A stretch of 64,000 nt of DNA from Dipteris shenzhenensis (GCA_047967505.1 CM106540.1); one strand, 5' to 3'. Numbered from the stretch's first letter, positions 21,040 to 33,600 are shown. Program-made: numbers and translations. The notes: generated by a model not told the origin, from the letters alone.

Positions 21040-21240
21040 AAATATGTGTGTGGGTCCTTGATCTAAAGCTACATATTTAGCCTATCCATGAACTAAAACA
21101 GCATGTCCAGACCGTCAATGAGCCAAAATAGCATGTCTATCATGTCCTTGACATAAAGGTGCATGTCCATCCTATCCCTGAATCAAAAGAGCATGTCTTG
21201 CCTATCTCTGAATCAAACCATGTGCACGTTCTGCCTCATG
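21040..21240 (-). repeat. 30-bp minisatellite encoding decapeptide repeats
   Basis: About five imperfect 30-bp units (plus strand agcatgtc...ccatg). On the minus strand each unit encodes ten residues of the form (G/R)HAxLxx(Q/H)Gx, with a stop codon in several units. The phase of three is kept from unit to unit, which suggests a once-coding repeat domain now decayed. Confidence 0.6.
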
Positions 21241-22008
21241 CGAAGGTCCTTGAGCTTGAGGTACATATTATGCATCCTCAAAGCACTCAATCATGATATT
21301 TGTATGCATTTTATTTGCCTCCCCACTCGAAAATCGCCTCTACACATATGCAAGAGCCTCCAATTAAGTCTATAGTTCTGGAAACATCGATGGTTCAAGA
21401 GGTGGAATCAGAAGTGTTTTGCAAAAATGTCCACCAAGGACATTTTTGGGTCAATCATTATTCCTATTACAATGCTCGAAGTCATATCTTTCTTGGAAAA
21501 GGATCCATCCCACAGCTCTTCATTTTCCTTTAAATCTCTGCTTAACATCATGAAGAATTTCTTGTGTTCCTTTCGAAAGTAAAATCAAGCTCTCCAACCT
21601 GTCTAATAACAGTCCCACTTTCCAAAGTCCCTCCTGGGATACTCTTTTCCTTCCAAATTCAACATGATGTTAGAGACAAATGCTCTTATCTCCATAATAA
21701 TTTGGAATCCTATGTACAAAATAATAATTAATATTTTAGATAGTTAATTAAATACAATTTTAGAGAGCCTAATATATCCAATGTGTTACAATTTTAGAGA
21801 AAATGCAAGAAGAATAGCCAATAAGTCTTTACAATGAAGGTATATAAAGTGCAATCTGCCCACTCATACGACTACCAATACTTTGAAAATCATGAACTCT
21901 ACTCACTAAACCATGGATGGATGGGGAATAGCCTAGACGGCTTCAACAAGGCTTAAATATGTGCACAAATTTGAGAAAACCAGCTAATGAGAAGGCATGG
22001 ATTAATTG
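21241..22008. other. Intergenic, AT-rich
   Basis: Only short open frames. Nothing recognisable was found. Confidence 0.4.
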
Positions 22009-24560
22009 AAGCCTGAAGGCTAATTCTTTTACTTATGTTTGTTTACGATTTCAATTGTATTCAATTTACCATATTACTACAAAATAAAACTTAGGGCACT
22101 TACAAATCTATGATTATGTACACTTTATGCATTTGCTTGTAGAAGGGTTTCCAATAGACATCAATAGTTCTAAGTTACATTTTGTTTTTCATAAAATATT
22201 TATAGCTTTGTTGTTGAGAACTCATTGGCTAGATATGTTTCCATGAATTTGTTGAAATGAGTGGCTTGGAGTACGCATATTCCCTTAGCATTTTGGTGTC
22301 CCTTATTGATAGTGTTGATGGTGTGAATTCTTTCCCATTACTTTATGAGTCCTACTCTACAAAGACTTTGATATTCACAGGATCTTCACATTCCATGGTC
22401 ATGATATGACATGACAAAGAAGATGATATAGTAAAACATGAAAGGTATTATATTTTCCAAGCTTGATTTTGTTTTTGTGGAGCCCATTGTCCATACTCAT
22501 TGACATGTTGTGTTGTGCTTGCTTGGACATGGCACCTTGACATGATAGGAAGGCTCCATGCAAAACCGCCTATGTACACATCCATAGTTGTAGAATAGAC
22601 TTCTTCCCATTTTTCCATAGGTAAGTTAAGTCTTCACATTAAGAGGTCACTATAAGGTCATGACAAAGAAGACAATCTAGTACAACAATGGAGGGTATCA
22701 TATTTCTACATTTGATTTTGATCCCCTTGTCCGTAGTCCTTGACATAGGTTATTAATCTTGCATGGACATGATGCCTTGATTTTGATTTTGTGGGGCCCT
22801 TTGACATAAATTATAAATCTTGCATGGACATGACACGTTGATATGAGAAAAAGGTTACTAATATTGAATGGACATGACACCTTGATATGAGAGAAAGGCT
22901 CCATGTAAAACCACCTATGTATAAAGCTAGAGTCATAGAACAAGATTTTTCTCATTCGTATATGTGCAAAGCACGGTCATGCAACATTGATATGAGAGAA
23001 AGGATCCATGCAAAATCACCTATGTATAATTAAAGCCAGAGGTCTTCTCTATTTAAATGTTTTAAAAATATTGTGTGTATTATGAGTGCCATTGTCCTTT
23101 ACATTAAGTTTAAATGCTAAGAGAAGAATCCATGGGACCAAAAAAAAAGAGAAAAGAAGGGATAAAAGGGAAAAAAAACTGCAGATTTTGCATCAAATTA
23201 TTTTTTGATTACTGTTTATTTTAAATAAAAGATTTTGTAAAAGAGAGAAGAGGATTGTTTTTCCATGAATTTTATTTAGTTTATTTATTTAAGTTATTAA
23301 TAATTATAAAAAACTTTAATTTTTTAGAGGAGGATTCTAAAAAATACAAATTTCAACTAAGATATTTCAAATATAGATTAAGGAATTTCATAGTTTTTGC
23401 ATTTTTAGTGCAAAATGACATTTATTGGCTTCTTCAACTCTTTATGGGCTGAGACGTAAATGGGAGGTCACAAAATTAAAGCGTAAAGGCTAATTCTTGT
23501 ACTTCTGTTTGTTTACAATTTTGATTTTATTGAATTTCCCACATTAATGCTAAATAGAACTTAGGGCCCTTACAAATCTATGATTATGTACAAGTTATGG
23601 ATTTCCTTCTAGACGGATTTCCAATAGACATCAATAGTTCTAAGTTACATTTTGTTTTTCATAAACATTTGCTAGCTTTATTGTTGAGAACTTCATTGGC
23701 TAGATTTGTTTCCATGAATTTGTTGAAATGAGTGGCTTGGAGTATATATTCCTTGACCATTTTGGTACGCAATATAATGTCCCTTGTTGATAGTGTTGAT
23801 GGTGTGAATTCTTTCCCATTAGTTTATGAGTCAGGTATGAGTCCTACTCTATGGAGACTTTGATCTTCAAATTCCATGGTCATTATATGACATGACAAAG
23901 ACGTTCTAGTAAGACATGGAGGGCATTATATTTTCCAAGCTTGATTTTTATTTTGTGGAGGCCATTGTCCATACTCATTAACATGTTGTGTTGTGCTTGC
24001 TTGGACACGGCACCTTGACATGATAGGAAGGCTCCATGCAAAACCACCTATGTACACATCCATAGTTGTAGAATAGACTTCTTCCCATTTGTCCATAGGT
24101 AAGAGACTTCTTCCCATTTTTCCATAGTTGTAGAATAAACTTCTTCCCATTTGTCCATAGTAGCTCCAGGCATGATTCCTCTAGGGCGTAACTGGCGCGA
24201 ACAAGAAATACATGACAATTTAAACATTATCTTCTAGAAGGATTCCCAATAGACTTAGTTCGTACTTGATAAGAGTTGCTAACTTTCTTGTTGAAAAATT
24301 ATTGGGTAGTGTTGAAATGAGTGGCTTGGTGTACACATATTGCGTGGGCATTTTGGTCCACAACCTAATGTTCATTGTTGATAACGCCAATGATGTGAAT
24401 ACTTGTGGTATTTTGGTCCACAACCTAATGATGTGAATACTTGTGGTATTTTTCGCATGAGTCCATCCATATTGTACAAAGACTTTGGTGTTCATATTAT
24501 GAGGTCAATAAGGTCAAGATAAAGAAGAGAATCTAGTAAGATAATGGAGGGTATCATATT
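22009..24560. repeat. Cluster of a dispersed repeat, two long and one partial copy
   Basis: Copy 1 (about 22009-22620) and copy 2 (about 23481-24103) are direct repeats of about 610 bp, near 90% identical, both starting at a(g)gctaattctt and ending at catttntccataggtaag. Copy 3 (about 24215-24560) is a shorter, more diverged version with its own tandem duplication (ttggtccacaacctaatg at 24353 and 24414). Pieces of the 3' part (ggacatgacacc-tgatatgag, aaaaccacctatgta) recur at 22740-23030. No protein is encoded. The cluster ends about 100 bases from the receptor kinase start and so could contribute to its promoter region. Confidence 0.8.
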
Positions 24561-24626
24561 TTCTAGGAGAATAAGGTCGGAGCTTGGGTGGGGGTTTGCT
24601 TGGGGAGGTGCTTAGGATTGGAAAAA

Positions 24627-24636
24627 TATATAAATA
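24627..24636 (+). promoter_or_regulatory. TATA box of the receptor kinase gene
   Basis: tatataaata lies 31-40 bases upstream of the chosen ATG. With the usual 25-30 base spacing, transcription would begin only a few bases before the ATG, implying a very short leader. An ATG at 24653 opens a 10-codon frame overlapping the main start; it matters only if transcription begins upstream of it. Confidence 0.5.
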
Positions 24637-24666
24637 AGTGGAAAGGAGAGGTATGGAGAAAAGGAG

Positions 24667-27600
24667 ATGGCTTTACATGTGAGATGGTTGTTGGTGTGTA
24701 GTGTGTGTTGGATGAGCATTGTGCACCTCACTCCACGAATCTCTGCCTCTTTAGAGCTTTGCCACCCTTCAGATACACAAGCTCTCCTCGCCCTCCAACG
24801 CACCCTTGCCCACGCCTACATCCCCCCCTTGCGCAGCCTTTGGTCTCCTCGTTTGCCCTGTTGCCATTGGCCGGCCATTGCGTGCGACCCCCTCCACCGT
24901 GTGACCACCCTCAACCTCGCCGCCCTCGTCTCCTTTAGTGCTAATAGTGTATTTGTAGACGCGGATGCGGTTCTTGCTGCCGCTTGTGGACTCGCCAGCT
25001 TAGAGCACCTCGACATCTTTTTGTTGCCGCTTGTGGAATATTGCGACTCCTCCATGGGACAAACTTGCGCTCCACCATCCCCGTCGCTGGCTTGTTTGTG
25101 TGCTCTCTCTAATCTTACTCACTTCTCAGCCCGATATACCGGCCTTACTGGTGAGATCCCCCCTTGCTTCTCCCATCTCACACGCCTCCGACATCTTGAC
25201 CTCTTTTGGAATCCTCGCCTCCATGGCTTGCTGCCCATCTCCATTTGCTCTCTTCCACGGCTGCAGTATCTAGACTTGTCCTACGCCGGCAATATTGCTG
25301 TTGACATTGTCGCCTGCTTCTCCCATAGCTCGGCCGCCCTTCCAAATCTCAAATATTTGGCCCTCAGTGGGATCAACATTGGCTCTCCACTTCCCAAGAA
25401 CTTCTCTTCTGTACGAAAGTTGCAGCAACTAGACTTGAGTGGGACCAACATAAGTGGCGATTTCCCATCGTCTCTGTGTTGGGTACCCGAGTTGAAGTCC
25501 CTCGACCTCCGCGTGAACTTGCTGAACTCTACATTGCCTTCCTGCTTGGGCTCTATCTCTCAGCTTGTCGGCCTCTATCTCTCTTCCAACTCTTTCACTG
25601 GAAAGATTCCCGAGACGTTCTCCAATCTCTCCAACCTACAGTATCTTGATCTCTCTTCCAACTCTTTCACTGGAAAGATTCCCGAGACGTTCTCCAATCT
25701 CTCCAACCTACAGTCTCTTGATCTCTCTTCCAACTCTTTCACTGGAAAGATTCCCGAGACGTTCTCCAATCTCTCCAACCTACAGTCTCTTGAGCTTTCT
25801 GGAAATCACTTAGAGCTCGGCCATATCCCCGCTTGGGTTTTTACACTTCCATTGACATATCTCGGTTTAAGTTCCTGTTCTCTCGCGGGCAAGCTTCCAG
25901 CTTCATTTGCCAACCTCACAGCTCTTAACACTCTATATCTCGCTGCCAACAACCTCACGGGCTTCCAAACAATTGGCTCCAACTCCCTGGATTTGAGCTC
26001 CAACTCCTTGGTAGGACCTTTTCCAGACTGGATTCTGGCCAACAGCAGTGGGGTTTTGGAACTCGACCTTTCTGCAAATCATTTTAGTGGACATATCCGA
26101 GCGTCGGATATTTCTAATTGCTCCAGCTTAAACTCTTTGGACTTGTCCTCTAACAATTTCTCTGGCACGTTACTTGCCTTCTCAAATTGCACTTCGCTTG
26201 CTTCTCTCTCTCTCGGAAACAATCTCTTTCATGGAACCCTGCCCGAACACATCGGGGACTTTTGGCCACACCTTTTCACAGTCTCTCTGGAGCATAACAT
26301 GCTCAAAGGTCCCGTTCCTGAGTCCATGGCCAACTGCTCAAATCTCGTTCTCGTCAACCTGACTGCAAACCAATTCTCTGGTGGATTAAAGTCGTGGCTT
26401 CCAAAGTTGCCCCTCCGAGTATTAGATCTCCATTCGAACCGTTTTGAAGGGCACATCCCAGATTTTACTAATTCGAGCATCTATAATTTTCCCCTTACAA
26501 TTGACTTGTCGCATAATCAATTCTCTGGCAGGATCCCTGCTATAAATCAGAGTATCCCCTTTTCCTATGTTGATTTCTCAGGAAACCAGCTTTCCGGCAA
26601 GATATCCGACTTCAATTTGCCTCACTTCGCATCTCAAGCGCAGATCCGTCGGTATGATCCAGCGATACCTAGTAATTTGATGATGCAGTATAGTCAAGCG
26701 ATACCGGATCACTACAAGTTTGCAACCCTGGACCTGTCAGCAAATCTTCTCAGTCAGAGCCTGCCTCTTGAAATTGGGAGATTATTAGGTGGTATCCAGC
26801 TTCTCAAGATCTCCAACAACCGTCTCAGCGGTGCAATTCCTGAATCTCTTGGAAGTCTCACCAACCTTCAGCTTTTGGACTTGTCAGGGAATGCTTTCGG
26901 TGGTGGTCTTCCTCGCGCACTCGGAGATTGTTCCAGTTTGGCTGTTCTCAACCTAGCCAATAACCACCTCTCAGGTTCGTTGCCACCAATCCTAAATAAA
27001 CTGGCATCCCTCCGAGTTCTGATTCTTCAAAACAACTCCCTTACTGGACATATACCGCATTGGGCTTTCAATTTTTCTCCCCTGCTCCAAGTGCTTCATC
27101 TTTCCGACAATCAATTCTCAGGAAGCCTTCCAAAGACAATCAATCTGCCGGCCTTCCGGAATCCGTTGCACTTAAATGCTTCCCAAGTTCTCTACCTCGA
27201 CAATTTGCAGATTTTTGAGAAGGGCAATGTTTTAAGGTACTTGTATATCTTTGCGACCATGGCATCCTTGGATTTGTCGGGGAATCGTATAGAGGGGGAA
27301 ATCCCTTCTGATTTCGGCTCTTTGATTGGAATCACCAACTTGAATTTGTCCAAAAACAATTTGCATGGTGCGATTCCTTCAAGTTTTGGGAAGTTGTCAA
27401 ATCTCCAGACTTTGGATTTGTTCAATAATTCGTTGGATGGTGAGATCCCGTGGAGTCTTACTCTAATACATCGACTATCCAGTTTCGATGTTAGCAACAA
27501 CCATCTTTTTGGACCAATTCCACAGGGAGGTCAGTTCAATACCTTTACCAGTGCCTCCTATATTGGCAACCCTGACTTGTGTGGGATTCCATTGCCAGCT

Positions 27601-28846
27601 TGTAAGTCAAGTGGGCATGCTAATATATCGTGCACTTCTGACATACATACAAATGGAAGTTTAATCCGAAAAGTTATAGTTCCAGTTGGAGTTTGCTCGG
27701 TGGGTGTATTGTTTCTTGTGGTAGTCACAGTTTGCATTTTGCGCTCTAGCACATCCCTACAAGAGCTGGGATGGAGGTTACCTATCTTGCCTAGTAAGCT
27801 CTTAAATTTAACAGAAGCCGATCTTCGGGATGCAACGAATGGATTCAGTGTCAACAATATTATTGGAATAGGAGGCTCCAGCCTTGTCTACAAGGGCATC
27901 TTGCATGATGGTGAAGCTGTTGCCATCAAGACACTAAGAGCTCTAGAGCATGATCCCAAAATGTATAGAATCTTTAGGGCAGAATGCCAAACCTTAGGTA
28001 AGGTTCGGCACAGAAATTTAGTAAGGATACTTGGTGCCATTGCGAATTCCACCACAAAGGCATTGATCTTAGAATTTATCCCAAATGGAAACCTAGATAA
28101 TCACTTACATGACAATGCGACTTGTGAGATGGATTGGATGACAAGGCTCAACATTGCGGTGGGTGTCGCACAGGCCATGGCTTACTTGCATCACGATTGT
28201 GGAAGTGAGGCCATCATGCATTGTGATCTCAAACCTAGCAATGTCCTCCTAAATGAGAGCATGGATCCTAAAGTGGGTGACTTCGGAATGGCAAGATTTT
28301 TCAGCTTTGAAAAGAGTGACTCCCTTACATTATCATCATTGAGGGGCTCGATAGGTTACATGGCCCCAGGTGAGATAATATATCATCCCTCTCTATTGTT
28401 TGCACTCATTTAAATTCGTCTCTTTAAATGCAGTATATCGTTGTTCTCTCGATGCAACATGTATTTTTCATTCTCATGTTGCATGTTTGGTGATAGAGTA
28501 TGCCAACGGAAGAAGAATCACACCCAAAGCAGATGTTTATAGCTACGGTGTGTTGCTCTTGGAGTTGCTTGCGTGCAAGAGGCCAACAAGTGACATGTTC
28601 AATGGATCACACACTTTGGTGACATGGTCACGCTTGGCCCTTTATCATGACCACCCGCTCCAAGTGGTTGACCATACTCTCGCCTGTGAAGCTTCTACCA
28701 TAAACTCAACTCAGGTCAAGGAGCAGATAAGGGTAGTCTTGGGGATAGCGCTCAGATGCTGTGAAGAGTCTCCTAGAGATAGACCATCCATGAGGGAAGT
28801 GCTAGAGCGACTTTTGCGAATCAAGGGATCCCTTCGAACACTTTGA
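24667..28846 (+). CDS. LRR receptor-like kinase, non-RD type, two exons
   Basis: A membrane receptor kinase that should sense an extracellular ligand and signal by Ser/Thr phosphorylation. Exons are 24667-28369 and 28497-28846 (1350 residues). The 127-base GT-AG intron splits the Glu codon of the kinase APE motif. Order: signal peptide (1-27); LRR N-terminal cap from C32 with the CCHW motif; more than 30 leucine-rich repeats, with an irregular island near residues 640-690; a C-terminal cap ending SYIGNPDLCGIPLPAC; transmembrane helix 1003-1025; kinase from about 1062. The kinase keeps the glycine loop (GIGGSS from 1067), Lys1088, catalytic Asp1187 in HCDLKPSN, DFG 1205-1207 and APE. HCD instead of HRD makes it a non-RD kinase, a feature of immune receptors such as FLS2 and Xa21. 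The ectodomain end resembles PSKR/BRI1-like and RLP proteins. It looks complete and functional. Ligand unknown. Confidence 0.95.
25579..25794 (+). repeat. Three near-identical 72-bp LRR units
   Basis: Units 25579-25650, 25651-25722 and 25723-25794 each encode the same 24-residue repeat (LSSNSFTGKIPETFSNLSNL), residues 305-376. They differ at only one or two bases, far less than other repeats in the gene, so the tandem expansion is recent. Confidence 0.95.
28370..28496 (+). other. Phase-1 intron of the receptor kinase
   Basis: The donor is ccag|gtgaga and the acceptor is ggtgatag|agtat. Removing these 127 bases restores the kinase motif MAPEYANG; read through, the first exon would stop at 28413 before kinase subdomain IX. 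A kinase intron near subdomain VIII is common in plant LRR kinases. Confidence 0.9.
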
Positions 28847-29089
28847 GAAGAAGACAAAACCTCTAAGAGTTTTTATGCAAACACAAGGGCTCACTCGACA
28901 ATGCCAAAAACACTTACACATTATGCCCATGTAAACCACAAAAGTGTAATTGTGTAGCTCCTTTTGGACCAAGTGGGAAGTGATCATATCTAGTTAGGGG
29001 AACACTTTTATTTACTTGCCTAAGTCTATAAATGTGTGTGCTTAGAGTTTTGACTCTATTTTAAATTGAGGGTGACTCTATACCCTAAG

Positions 29090-29740
29090 AAAATGTCATA
29101 TGGAAGTGCTACTATCTTAGTAAGGCACAATACTCCACAAGATGGAATTATTTTCCTAGAAACTTGTTTTGGATTAGTAGATCATGGAAATCTTTTATGT
29201 TGTTGCTTTGCATTGGGATACATTCTTTCCTTGAGATTGAGTTTCAAAATACCTCTTACTTCACATACTATGTTTATATTCTCATTTGAAACACCAAGGC
29301 TACACATAAAGTAAACATTAACATAGTTTTATAAGAGGATGATTAATTTATTTGTAAATTGTTTTTGGAATGTATTATTACATGCACAAATGATGTTTTT
29401 CTACTTCATATATGTAACACTTTTCATATACATGTATCTAAAAGTTCAGGAAAAATGTTATATGGAAGCACTCCTATCATAGTGAGGGAAAATATTCCAT
29501 TTGGTTCAATATTTTAAACTTCTATTGGGATTTGTAGATCATAGAAATGATTTTTTTAAGAGTAACTCTTGCAGAAAACAAGAGCAAACAAGTGCATAAT
29601 TCCTACACCATGATGAGTTGTTGTTGAAAAATGATGGAAAAATGTTGCATCAAAGCACTACTATCATAGTGAGTGAGAATATTCCACATGATGGAAATTG
29701 TTTTAATGGAAATGACTTTTGGATTTGTAGATCATCTCCA
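29090..29740. repeat. Three diverged copies of a 100-bp repeat
   Basis: Copies at about 29090-29190, 29451-29550 and 29636-29740 share aaatgt-(a/g)-at, gcac-(a/c)ctatcatagtgag, aatattccac-tgatgga and ggatttgtagatcat. They are direct repeats in the 3' flank of the receptor kinase, non-coding and of unknown origin. Confidence 0.7.
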
Positions 29741-30509
29741 AAGGTGTCTAACCAATGTCGCGTAGTGATAATAGCCGAAGGTTGGATGAATGGACTCTAG
29801 TGATGTTAGAATAAGTCTAGTAATGCTCCCCTACAATTCCTAAATTTTTTCTATTATAAAACTTTGACATATATTGAGATGTGTGTGTGTGTTGTTCATG
29901 TTGAGTTGATGTAAACATTGAAAGACCTACGTCTATTGCCTAATGCTTTAGAGTGTTTTAGAGGTTCTACTTGTGGGCAATTAGCTATTGTGATTAACAT
30001 AGATATTTTGTAGTCCAAATATGAAGTAGAACAACATCAAGTTTGGAAATAATAATTTAGTAAATTTCAAAGAAATATTCTAGTAAGTAAGCAAGTGTCA
30101 TTTGACAAAACTATGTTATAGATTTATCATTTCTAGCCTTGGCATTTTGTATAAACACAAGTATGTGAAGTAAGTGCTGTTTTAAAAGAAACCTCCATTC
30201 AAGGGTACAGATTGTGATTGTCTTCCAACCATTGAGATCTTGACATAAGCCACAAATAATGCATCCCACTACAAGGCAAAGACATGCCACACCAGATATG
30301 TTTTCATAATGAATGCCACACCAGATATGTTTTCTTCTCTCATTATGACATAATAGTACATCCTAGAACGAGCTATTGATAGCTAGTGTCTCCTAGTATA
30401 TAAAAACTCTAGGAATCTATATTTTGTAGGCCTATGTGAGAAGCAATCCAAGGTTTGTTCCCTACAACTACACATTAATCTCTAGAAAACATTGATAGAC
30501 ATGTATGGA
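29741..30509. other. Intergenic, no gene recognised
   Basis: AT-rich. It contains a 20-bp word (gccacaccagatatgttttc) present twice, at about 30279 and 30308. Confidence 0.4.
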
Positions 30510-31374
30510 GGAAGAGGAGCTCAGGATTGGCTACCTTGGGAGGAACTGAGCCGCCAGTTTAATCTCACTACTCGTGAGGTTACTTTTCTTCGTACTCTTT
30601 TTGCAGGGTGCGCCCGGAATGGCCTTCAATCTCAACCCTTTTGATAGCTCATGACTTGGGTTTCTGGTGTAATAAGCATGGCAAGCATGTTAGCAGGTTC
30701 ACTCTCAATGAATTCTCTTTGGGACCTCACAATGACTTTGCCAGCAAAGTCAGGTTAGCATGGAAATCATTTTCTCCTTGTGATTCAATTGCTATCTAGA
30801 GTGTGCGACTCCACCATGTCTAGGAACCCTCCTTTTCCTATCAATTGAATTTCCTACTGTGGCAATTATTGGTTGCAAAGTTTCCTACTCGAGAACGCTT
30901 AGCTAACTGGTGCAATGATATTTCTCCAGTGTGCCCATTCTCTGTCGAGTGGCGATTGAATCCCAGTTTCATATCTTTTGGAGTTGCCTTAGGATTTGAC
31001 CAATGTGGTGGTCGGTGTCTGTGTTGCTAGCTCGTAGACAATTGTTTTTTCTTATTCTATGGAAAGCAATGCTCATGGCGATCGTGGCTACTTTCGGATC
31101 CTCAACTTTGTCTCTTGAGTTTAATCCATGCAACCAATGTTCATAGGATCTGGTCTACGCGGAATGGAGTCGTCTTTCAGCGTGCCGCGTTCCCTGTCCA
31201 TTTGTTTAGGCAAATTCAATAGGAAGTGCTAAGAATTTTGAAATACCTTAATAAGTAGGAAGAACTATGATTTTACATTAGCCCACGCGGCTCTGTGTTG
31301 TGCTTAGCAATTTGGTTGTAATTTCTTTTTTAATTTTGCAATTAATATATTTCCTTTTTTACGCAAAAAAAAAA
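30510..31374 (+). mobile_element. 5'-truncated L1-type LINE, 3' end
   Basis: LINEs copy themselves by target-primed reverse transcription and are often truncated. This piece has the zinc-binding region that follows the reverse transcriptase of plant L1 elements: FLLWQLLVAKFPTRERLANW and CPFC-like Cys pair, then a HIFW/C pattern about 20 residues later (about 30845-31000, broken by frameshifts). It ends in a cttttttacgc word and an A10 run at 31365-31374. The left edge is uncertain and no clear target duplication was found. Not functional. Confidence 0.7.
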
Positions 31375-32642
31375 CATCACTAGACTTACGGTAACATTAT
31401 AGCATTTGATGACTTTGCAACAAGTAGCTATTCTATTGCCTCTGCATAAAATATTTTGCTAATAATTATGAATCATTAACTTTCTAATGTATTATTAAAC
31501 CTATCAAAATATCTATGTACAGACTTAGCAACTAGCTAGCTAGTTCTTATTTCCCACTCCAAATCTCACATTGAAATGCAGCTCAAATGCCAATTGGTTT
31601 GACATATTTGTATTTTCTTCTGGAATCTCGCTAGCAAGTTAAAATTCCTGATATCTTTCATTTAGCCATTTTTTATTATAAAATTCATCTTACTTTATGC
31701 TAACCTATATTATCACATTATAAACATAGAGTAAATAGAATTAGCATTAAATAGTGTGATAACATAATAGAATAGAATATTTTTGTTAATCAAAATACAT
31801 AACCCTCTCCATTTAGTCTAGTTCAACAACAATTTCATTAGAGATATCAATGCTTATGATAGCTTTTTTTGTGCTTGCGCTAGAGCTTCAAGTATTGATA
31901 TTGAAGCATAATCATCAAACCGTCTTTGTCATTTGATATTTTCAAGTATTGACTCTTTAGATGTGCATACAATTGATCTTTAAATTTTTGAATAGAATAT
32001 TTAATATGTATCCTTGGTTTTTCTTTATGTGAATAATCGTTTTGTATAACCAACAAGATTATCTCTCACTACTGATCAAACCAATTGATGAGCAATTGGC
32101 AAAAAATTGCATCATCTCTTAAGTTAAAAACAAACATGATGTCACTTAAAAGTTAATAATCTTTTCTAGAGAAAAGAGGGTGTATTATATTAATCCAAGT
32201 ATTCTTTTTACAAGGTGAAACTCTACTCCTTAATATCCAAAATAGTGTGGATTAATTGAGAACAGCATAACAACCCCGACAGCAGGTGAGACAATGCGTA
32301 ACCAAAAATTAAGTATCATGTGAACTCACAGGATATAAGGAGACCTGTCATTCTTTCTCCTCCTTGTAAAGGATCTTGGGGTGATAAACCACACTGATGA
32401 TAATGCTTGGCTTCGCACCTTGCTTAGCAGTTGGAGTGGACATGTGATTTTGGCCCCCTCTGCTAGGTGACTAGCTTTAGCTTTGGTAACTGGTTAAGAT
32501 GTTGGTGTGCCTCCACTTCTCTCTTCATCCCCGCTCTCTTTCTAAGTAGTCGGTTCTTTCTATGCCTTTGTGTGATGACCTAGGCTCTTATACTTGACCA
32601 GTGTCTCCTTTGCTCTATCCAATGGGGAGGAGTCCACCTTGC
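31375..32642. other. AT-rich intergenic, no gene recognised
   Basis: No open frame of note on either strand. Nothing structural could be supported. Confidence 0.4.
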
Positions 32643-32864
32643 CTAGCATGAAAATGCCTCCCACTTTTTGTCTCCTTGGGCTACCTTGGAGCCCTTCTTG
32701 GTTCTTCTTGGTTTGCTACTCATTAGACCACTTTTTATCTCTTGCTTCATCGAGATTAGCTTGAAAGACCCAGATAGCAGGTTCCAAGTTTGGGCTGCCA
32801 AGTTGACTTGGGTGTTGGACATCACCACTTCTTTTTCCAGATATCCATGGAGCTCGTTGGAAAG
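32643..32864 (-). pseudogene. ORF interrupted by the copia element (3' part)
   Basis: A minus-strand reading frame (SNELHGYLEKEVVM, AAQTWNLLSGSFKL) ends at a stop at 32643. If the copia element and one copy of its 5-bp target duplication are removed, the frame continues upstream into 37224-37290 (IENLKILHK) for about 20 more codons before a stop. It is an unknown coding fragment present before the insertion, perhaps itself from an older retroelement. Confidence 0.4.
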
Positions 32865-33600
32865 TGTAAGAAAACAATACAACGTCTGTGCTCAACAGAT
32901 AACAGGATCTCGTACGCAAGAGAGAAAAACAGATAGTATGGAGAATAAAAAATTTGATTACTATAGAACCGATACAATAGATGGTGCTGCCTCCCAACCG
33001 TGCTCTCCTCTGAAAGAAGCTTCGATGGCAAGCTAGAAACAGTAGAGGACGGAGGCTGGATGCTAAGGAATCAGGGTTGCTGTAGCCAGTGATGAAATGG
33101 GCTTCACGGGCTTGCTCTTATATAGCCACTAGTCGTAGTTGGTTAGGCTCAATTGGGTGACCGACCCAGCCTGCCCAAAATGGTCGACTGGGGGTCGGTC
33201 TCGAAATAGGCCACCGACCATACGATAGAACCGGTGCGCAAAACAAAGCAACTAACCTACAGTATCTGTTCAGCCCTATCTGTTCAGCCCAGAGCCATCC
33301 GGGATCATCTGGGACTCCAAATGGGCCTTGCAACCCGAGAGTGGGCTGCCCCGGAAAATGCTCCATCTACCCTCAGTGCGGTCAGTCATGGGATGCCTTC
33401 CCGCACTTGCATGTAGCTTAGTTGGTAGTGTGCCAACTCCGTCCAGCCATCAGGCCACACATGGCCCCCATCTGGTGTCCAAACTAGGACCTACCGGATA
33501 ACCGAGCTACTCAAATGCCTTCTCCTCATATGGGGGGCTTACAAGTAGAGTTAGCTGGTTCCCACGTAGTTACACGAGAGTGGAGCAGTGATATCTAACA
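32865..33600 (-). repeat. 3' LTR of the copia element (736 bp)
   Basis: TGTAAGAAAAC...ATCTAACA on the plus strand. It differs from the 5' LTR mainly by a 14-bp duplication around 33270 (ctgttcagccc doubled) and scattered substitutions. Confidence 0.95.

Noticed and set aside
29797-31383. 12-bp inverted match around the LINE at 30510-31374 as a target duplication
   Set aside because: The match (tctagtgatgtt versus aacatcactaga) is inverted; target duplications are direct.
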